Shown: positions 60,392 to 64,000 of the stretch, piece after piece | Numbering within the stretch: the first letter of the stretch is position 1 | How the letters are laid out: every line of letters starts with the position of its first letter | Source: CAWHYG01 sp963833505 | GTDB taxonomy: Bacteria; Eisenbacteria; RBG-16-71-46; CAIMUX01 | Length of the DNA: 64,000 bases | Reading direction: 5' to 3' | Assembly (NCBI GenBank): GCA_963833505.1 | Contig: CAWHYG010000004.1 | Location: 372,001-436,000, forward strand | Made by a program: the position numbers and the translations under genes | Notes under the pieces: model-generated | Seen by the model: the letters and a program-made list of their open reading frames with translations, nothing else | What the model was told of the DNA's origin: nothing | The model's database searches: none

Positions 60392-61051
60392 TCAATGCGC
60401 GCGCGGGACCGCTTCGAGGTAGAAGTCGTCTTCCCGATCGACCAGCTCGACCAGGCGAAGGTCCGCCGCGTCCAGCATCCGGAGAAGATCGCAATGCGTG
60501 GGCATCCGATCGGAACAGACGGCCTCCCCGGCCGTCTCATGCATTCGGTTCAGCCACTCGCTGCCTTCCAGGTTGGCCACGATGAGGCGGCCGCCCGGGT
60601 CCAGCATCTTCCCGAACGCGGCGAACGCCGCGGCCGGATCCTCAAGGTGCGGCAGGACACAGAACACGAGAACCAGATCGACGGACCGTGGAGGCATCGG
60701 AAAGGACGCCGCATCGGCGCAGTGGAATTCGCACGTGCGCGCGCCCCGTTCGCCCACCGCCCGGCGGGCCAGATCGACCATCCTCGAGCTGGCGTCGAGC
60801 GCGATGATCCGGCCCTGAGGTCCCGCCCATTCCACGAGAAAGCGGGTCAGGCGGCCGCATCCGCAGCCCGGTTCGAGGATCGTCATCCCCTGGAGGTCGC
60901 CCAGCCGTTCCTTGAGGCGAAGGACCTTGGTCAGCTCTTCGAGCAGAAAGCCGCGCTCGCTGAGCTGATCGGCCATCGAATCGAAATACCCGATCCGGCC
61001 CTGACGCGGGTCCGCGAGGGAAGGCTCCCGCCCGCGCCCGTTCTCGCTCAT
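60392..61051 (-). CDS. Class I SAM-dependent methyltransferase
   Basis: The 219-residue protein has the class I Rossmann methyltransferase motifs: I, ILEPGCGCGRLTRFL; post I, IIALDASSRMVDLA; II, CADAASFPMPPRSVDLVLVFCVLPHL; III, LDPGGRLIVANL. The N-terminus (RIGYFDSMADQLSERGFLLEELTKVLRL) precedes this as in many Methyltransf_11/25 proteins. The target is not evident. It lies between two glycosyltransferase-like genes in the same direction, so a glycan or lipid carrier is possible, but this is only context. Confidence 0.9.
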   Translation of the reverse strand: MSENGRGREPSLADPRQGRIGYFDSMADQLSERGFLLEELTKVLRLKERLGDLQGMTILEPGCGCGRLTRFLVEWAGPQGRIIALDASSRMVDLARRAVGERGARTCEFHCADAASFPMPPRSVDLVLVFCVLPHLEDPAAAFAAFGKMLDPGGRLIVANLEGSEWLNRMHETAGEAVCSDRMPTHCDLLRMLDAADLRLVELVDREDDFYLEAVPRAH

Positions 61052-61105
61052 CTGCCCCTCCGTTCCAGCGCGCTCATGAGCGATGCGCCCGGCGTCGGAT
61101 CCAGT

Positions 61106-63019
61106 TTACCACGAAACGGAGCCTCCGGGCCGGACTTCGTGGAGCGATCCTCCCTCGATCGAGCCGGTGTAGAGATAGATTCTACGGTCGGGGAAAAGCG
61201 CCGCCAGACTGGCGTTTTCCCGCCCGAGATCCCGCGCGTAGACGACGTCGGCGCGCCAGACGTCCGGCTCCTCGTGGGCGAACGCCGAGCCGAAGAACAG
61301 GTAGCGGTACGGCGGGTCCTGGAACTCGGGCTCCGCCATTCGCGTGAAGACCAGCGCGTGCGTGAGGCCCTGACTCTTGACCAGACGGCCGAGCGCCGGG
61401 CCCACGCCCCAGAAGTTCGGGCCGAACGCCTGGAAATAGGAGGCCATCCGGAGCTGCGAGGCCGGCGGAGCCGCCCGCGCGTCGTCCGGGATCCGGAAAA
61501 GCCCCGGCCAGTGCGCGGCGAAGGCGAAGACGAAGAGCGCCCCACCGACGACGGCGCCCGGAACGACTCTCAGGTTGCCCCGCGCTTGAGGAACCACGAC
61601 GCCGGCCAGCCATCGTCCGGTCACGACCAGCCCATAGGCCGTCAGGATGAGGATCGGCCCGAGGGCTTCGTAGACAAAACGCGGTCCGAAGCAGAGATCC
61701 CGATACCAGTAGAAGACGTAGGCCGCCAGCAGGCACACCGGAACGGCGGCCAGAAGCCATCGCAGCCGGAAGGACGCCAGACGCTCGCTCGGGCTTTCCG
61801 GTGCGCCGGATCGGAGATCGCGCCGGCCTTTCGGTCCTCCTGGCCGTTGATCTCCGGGTCGCGGATCGCCTCGCCCGCCGGAGCCGGCACCCGTCGAGTC
61901 ACGCGCCGGAGCGATCCCCTGCCGGCCCGGCTTGCCGGCGCCTGCCGAGTCACGCGCGGAAGAGCCTCGCCGCCCGCCCGGGAATCGAACGATCGAGATC
62001 GGCAGCAAAGCGAGAACCAGGGGCCAGAGTGACGACAGGGGCCAGCCGAAGAGCGCCGAGTTCAAGGCTTCGATCTGCTGGCCGGATCCTTCCAATCCCC
62101 GCGTCAGGGTGTGAGGCGGCCCCCAGGTTCCCTTGCCGAATCCGAGTCCATGGGAAGGACCGTACAACTTGACGTAGCCGGGCACGAAGGGACTTCCGGT
62201 CGTCCCCCAGTTATACAGACCAAACAGGACCAGGCCCGCCGCGCCGCCCGCAACGATCCAGACGGCCGGACCGAGCAGGCGCCGGTCGAGGCGCGCCCGC
62301 CAGGCGCCGTGCAGCAGGATGGGCGCGGCGGCGGCGACCGCCGTGTACGGGCGGATCAGGATGGCCAGGGCGAAAAGCCCGCCCGCGATGGCGCCGTCCC
62401 GGGAACGGCCGTGCCGGAGGATGCGGAAGTAGAGCAGCAGGAAGAGTGTGAGCACGGCGAATCCGCTCACGTGCGACATGAACTCCGCGGCCATGAGAAC
62501 CAGAAACGGAGAGAGAACCGCCAGCATCCCGGTGATCCGCGCGACCGGGGAGCCGAACAGCTCCCGGGCGAGCAGAACCGAAGCGAAGACGCCGATTCCG
62601 GCCAGGAGCGGATTGATCAACCACGGGGCCCCGATCCAGACGCCCGGGACCAGCAGCAAGGCATGGCCCGGCGGGTACTGGGAATACCAGCGGCCGTCGT
62701 TGATCATCTGGGTGTAATTGAAGAACTCCTTGAGCGGGGGGCTCGGAGCCCAGAGGCGGCCCCGCGCAAAGATGCGCGCCTGAAAGAGCTGGGCGACGGA
62801 ATCCTGGACGTGGGGGATCCGCGCGAACACGACGCTGGCGAGGATCGCCGCGAAGAGAGCGGTGACCGCGCCGCAGATGCCGGCCCAGATCAGGTCAGAG
62901 CGGGAAGCGGGTCCGCCTGCGCCGGCGCGGACCGCCTCGGCAGCGGCTTCGCTGGCGCCCGCCCTCATGGAGTCGGCGCGGGGGGCGTCGGCAGAGCCTG
63001 GGCGGATGGGATCGGACAT
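61106..63019 (-). CDS. Glycosyltransferase family 39-like membrane protein
   Basis: From ATG 63019 (GAAGAG close upstream) the protein has 637 residues. The longer upstream frame overlaps the preceding gene and lacks family character. After a ~45-residue Ala-rich start, about ten transmembrane helices follow (e.g. LIWAGICGAVTALFAAILASVVF; VARITGMLAVLSPFLVLMAA). The first large loop carries HVQDSVAQLFQARIFARGRL and WYSQYPPGHALLLVPG, as in GT39/PMT-2 dolichol-mannosyl-transferase-like enzymes. A hydrophilic repeat-like insert (SSARDSAGAGKPGRQGIAPA ... DSTGAGSGGRGDPRPGDQRP) lies at ~385-440. It probably transfers sugar from a lipid donor in the periplasm. The gene is 19 bp from the upstream membrane protein. 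Confidence 0.82.
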   Translation of the reverse strand: MSDPIRPGSADAPRADSMRAGASEAAAEAVRAGAGGPASRSDLIWAGICGAVTALFAAILASVVFARIPHVQDSVAQLFQARIFARGRLWAPSPPLKEFFNYTQMINDGRWYSQYPPGHALLLVPGVWIGAPWLINPLLAGIGVFASVLLARELFGSPVARITGMLAVLSPFLVLMAAEFMSHVSGFAVLTLFLLLYFRILRHGRSRDGAIAGGLFALAILIRPYTAVAAAAPILLHGAWRARLDRRLLGPAVWIVAGGAAGLVLFGLYNWGTTGSPFVPGYVKLYGPSHGLGFGKGTWGPPHTLTRGLEGSGQQIEALNSALFGWPLSSLWPLVLALLPISIVRFPGGRRGSSARDSAGAGKPGRQGIAPARDSTGAGSGGRGDPRPGDQRPGGPKGRRDLRSGAPESPSERLASFRLRWLLAAVPVCLLAAYVFYWYRDLCFGPRFVYEALGPILILTAYGLVVTGRWLAGVVVPQARGNLRVVPGAVVGGALFVFAFAAHWPGLFRIPDDARAAPPASQLRMASYFQAFGPNFWGVGPALGRLVKSQGLTHALVFTRMAEPEFQDPPYRYLFFGSAFAHEEPDVWRADVVYARDLGRENASLAALFPDRRIYLYTGSIEGGSLHEVRPGGSVSW

Positions 63020-63038
63020 TCTCTTCACGCCGGTCTGC

Positions 63039-63608
63039 TCACCCCGCTGGGCTCTCGCGGTCGGGCTCCGCCGCCGCGGCCGGAGCGACCATCCGTCCCT
63101 GGCCCGAGACCGCCGAAGCCGCAGCCCGCTCGAGAGCCTGATCCACTGTCGGAGCCACGCCTCCGCGCTGCAGCTGCAGCAGCGCCCGCAGCTCCTCCCA
63201 CGGAACCGGCCGGAGCAGGAGCGCTCCGAAAAGCGCCAGGACGAATCCCATCGCCGTGCCGGTGCCGCCCGGTCCCGGCGACACACCGAAATGCTCGGGA
63301 TGAATCGCGCCGACCGGCGTGTGGATCCCCTGCGTGAAACGGATCGCTTGCGCCACCAGGAATCCGAGCGACGCGAGCGACGCAACCGCGGTCACGATGC
63401 GGGCAAGAGCGATGCGGCTCAGAAAAACCAGGACTCCGCCCGCGACCAGGATGAGGAGCGCCGCCCAGAAGAGCCCCCAGAGATGGAGGCCCGCTCCGTT
63501 CATGGTCTTGTGGATGACCCTGACGGAGAAGCGGCCCCAGGGCAGAAAGAAACAGAAAAGCGCGATTCCGGCCCCGACCGGCGTCAGGAGCATTCGAACG
63601 TATTTCAC
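63039..63608 (-). CDS. Hypothetical four-helix membrane protein
   Basis: The 189-residue protein starts with GTG 63608, which shares one base with the selB stop (TAGTG), so it is translationally coupled to selB. Four transmembrane helices are predicted (LLTPVGAGIALFCFFLPW; LWGLFWAALLILVAGGVLVFL; IVTAVASLASLGFLVAQAI; GTAMGFVLALFGALLLRPV). The C-terminal ~45 residues are hydrophilic and Ala-rich. The first helix with PWGRF.V looks like small four-helix proteins often encoded beside regulatory or transport genes, but I recognise no family. Role unknown. Confidence 0.75.
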   Translation of the reverse strand: MKYVRMLLTPVGAGIALFCFFLPWGRFSVRVIHKTMNGAGLHLWGLFWAALLILVAGGVLVFLSRIALARIVTAVASLASLGFLVAQAIRFTQGIHTPVGAIHPEHFGVSPGPGGTGTAMGFVLALFGALLLRPVPWEELRALLQLQRGGVAPTVDQALERAAASAVSGQGRMVAPAAAAEPDRESPAG

Positions 63609-64000
63609 TACGATGCCTCCAGTTTCGGTCCCGGTCCCCGCACGTCGCCGATTCGCGTCGTCCAGAGCTGGCGATCGAGGTACTCGAGGAGCGGGACTCC
63701 CTGCTTGCGCGACACCCCCACGACTTCCTTGAGGTCGGCCACCGTCATCTCGGGCCGCCGGCGGAAGAACTCCGCCACCTTTCCATGGAGCACCTCCGGC
63801 ATCCGTCCGTGGAGCAGGATGTCCGGAGGGATCCTGACCGCGGCGCCTTCCGCCAGGAGGAGCTGCAGCATGTCCGCCGCTTCCGGATTCGCCCGGTAGA
63901 GCTCCAGGAACTCCTTCTGGGTCGGACCGGCGAATCCGCGTCCCTCCAGATCGGCGAGCATGCGCCCCCGCAGCTCCGCCAGCGGCCCACGCAGGACCAG
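63608..64000 (-). CDS. selB: Selenocysteine-specific elongation factor SelB, C-terminal part (5' end beyond window)
   Basis: The frame runs off the right edge; 130 C-terminal residues are visible. They match the last winged-helix domains of SelB: LADLEGRGFAGPTQKEFLEL, AAVRIPPDILLHGRMPEVLH and the final domain EMTVADLKEVVGVSRKQGVP and LLEYLDRQLWTTRIGD. This domain binds the SECIS hairpin of mRNAs with in-frame UGA; the GTPase part should be just outside. Its presence implies that the organism decodes UGA as selenocysteine in some genes. No UGA-interrupted selenoprotein was recognised in the window. The stop overlaps by one base the next gene of the operon. Confidence 0.92.
   Translation of the reverse strand: MVLRGPLAELRGRMLADLEGRGFAGPTQKEFLELYRANPEAADMLQLLLAEGAAVRIPPDILLHGRMPEVLHGKVAEFFRRRPEMTVADLKEVVGVSRKQGVPLLEYLDRQLWTTRIGDVRGPGPKLEAS

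Noticed and set aside
60077..62032. 651-codon rightward open frame
   Set aside because: Antisense to methyltransferase and glycosyltransferase genes with clear motifs.

Overview
The window is about 64 kb of G+C-rich bacterial chromosome. Genes are dense, frequently joined by 4-nt ATGA overlaps. Two secreted proteins (DUF4331 and LVIVD-repeat) end in an FlgD-like, T9SS-type C-terminal sorting/Ig domain, IspG is of the long plant/Chlamydia-like type, and there are many lipoproteins, beta-barrels and TPR proteins. That combination suggests an uncultured FCB-group lineage such as Candidatus Eisenbacteria or a relative; this is inference, as no rRNA or marker set is present. No tRNA, rRNA or CRISPR array was seen.

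Layout. 0-2 kb: the end of an HdrA-MvhD-TusA redox/sulfur operon. 1.75-9.5 kb: a sensory module (CHASE8 histidine kinase, TonB-dependent receptor, periplasmic PF04392 substrate-binding protein) whose kinase is split by a 2.8-kb ISL3-family insertion carrying two different transposases, bounded by a perfect 8-bp target duplication. 9.6-12.8 kb: an FtsX/LolE-like ABC exporter. 13.2-16.8 kb: a giant IspG, a YciI protein and a CMD-like protein. 17-23 kb: two lipoprotein genes (A, B) duplicated in tandem as A-B-A'-B', all four translationally coupled, with the second pair decaying. 23-30 kb: a protease/beta-propeller/barrel protein, a CPBP protease, a frameshifted outer-membrane barrel with a clear promoter and terminator, and a PLP decarboxylase. 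30-34 kb: macrodomain, PF04020 membrane protein, DUF5989 and an SGNH-TPR protein. 34-35.7 kb: a lower-G+C Fic gene with an AT-rich promoter and a decayed HTH remnant beside it, probably acquired. 35.7-41 kb: 2-hydroxyacid dehydrogenase, fused PabB-PabC, and a multiply frameshifted STAND ATPase. 41-46.6 kb: an operon of DUF4331 protein and a single-chain TPR + TonB-dependent receptor fusion, the most unusual item here. 46.8-55 kb: a second SGNH-TPR paralogue, transglutaminase, HAD phosphatase, endonuclease IV and LVIVD-repeat protein. 55.5-57.7 kb: an NFACT/RqcH-like protein. 57.7-64 kb: a leftward operon from selB (cut by the window edge) through a membrane protein, GT39-like glycosyltransferase, methyltransferase and glycosyltransferase-TPR fusion to DUF2905.

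Two themes recur. First, gene decay: an IS-split kinase, single-base frameshifts in the B' lipoprotein, the barrel protein and the STAND ATPase, and an internal deletion in A'. Several shifts lie in short homopolymers, so sequencing or assembly error must be excluded. Second, minisatellite-like tandem repeats with units of 36-48 bp occur at the ispG stop, between HAD and nfo, and in frame inside the NFACT gene, alongside low-complexity inserts in IspG, the NFACT protein and both glycosyltransferases.
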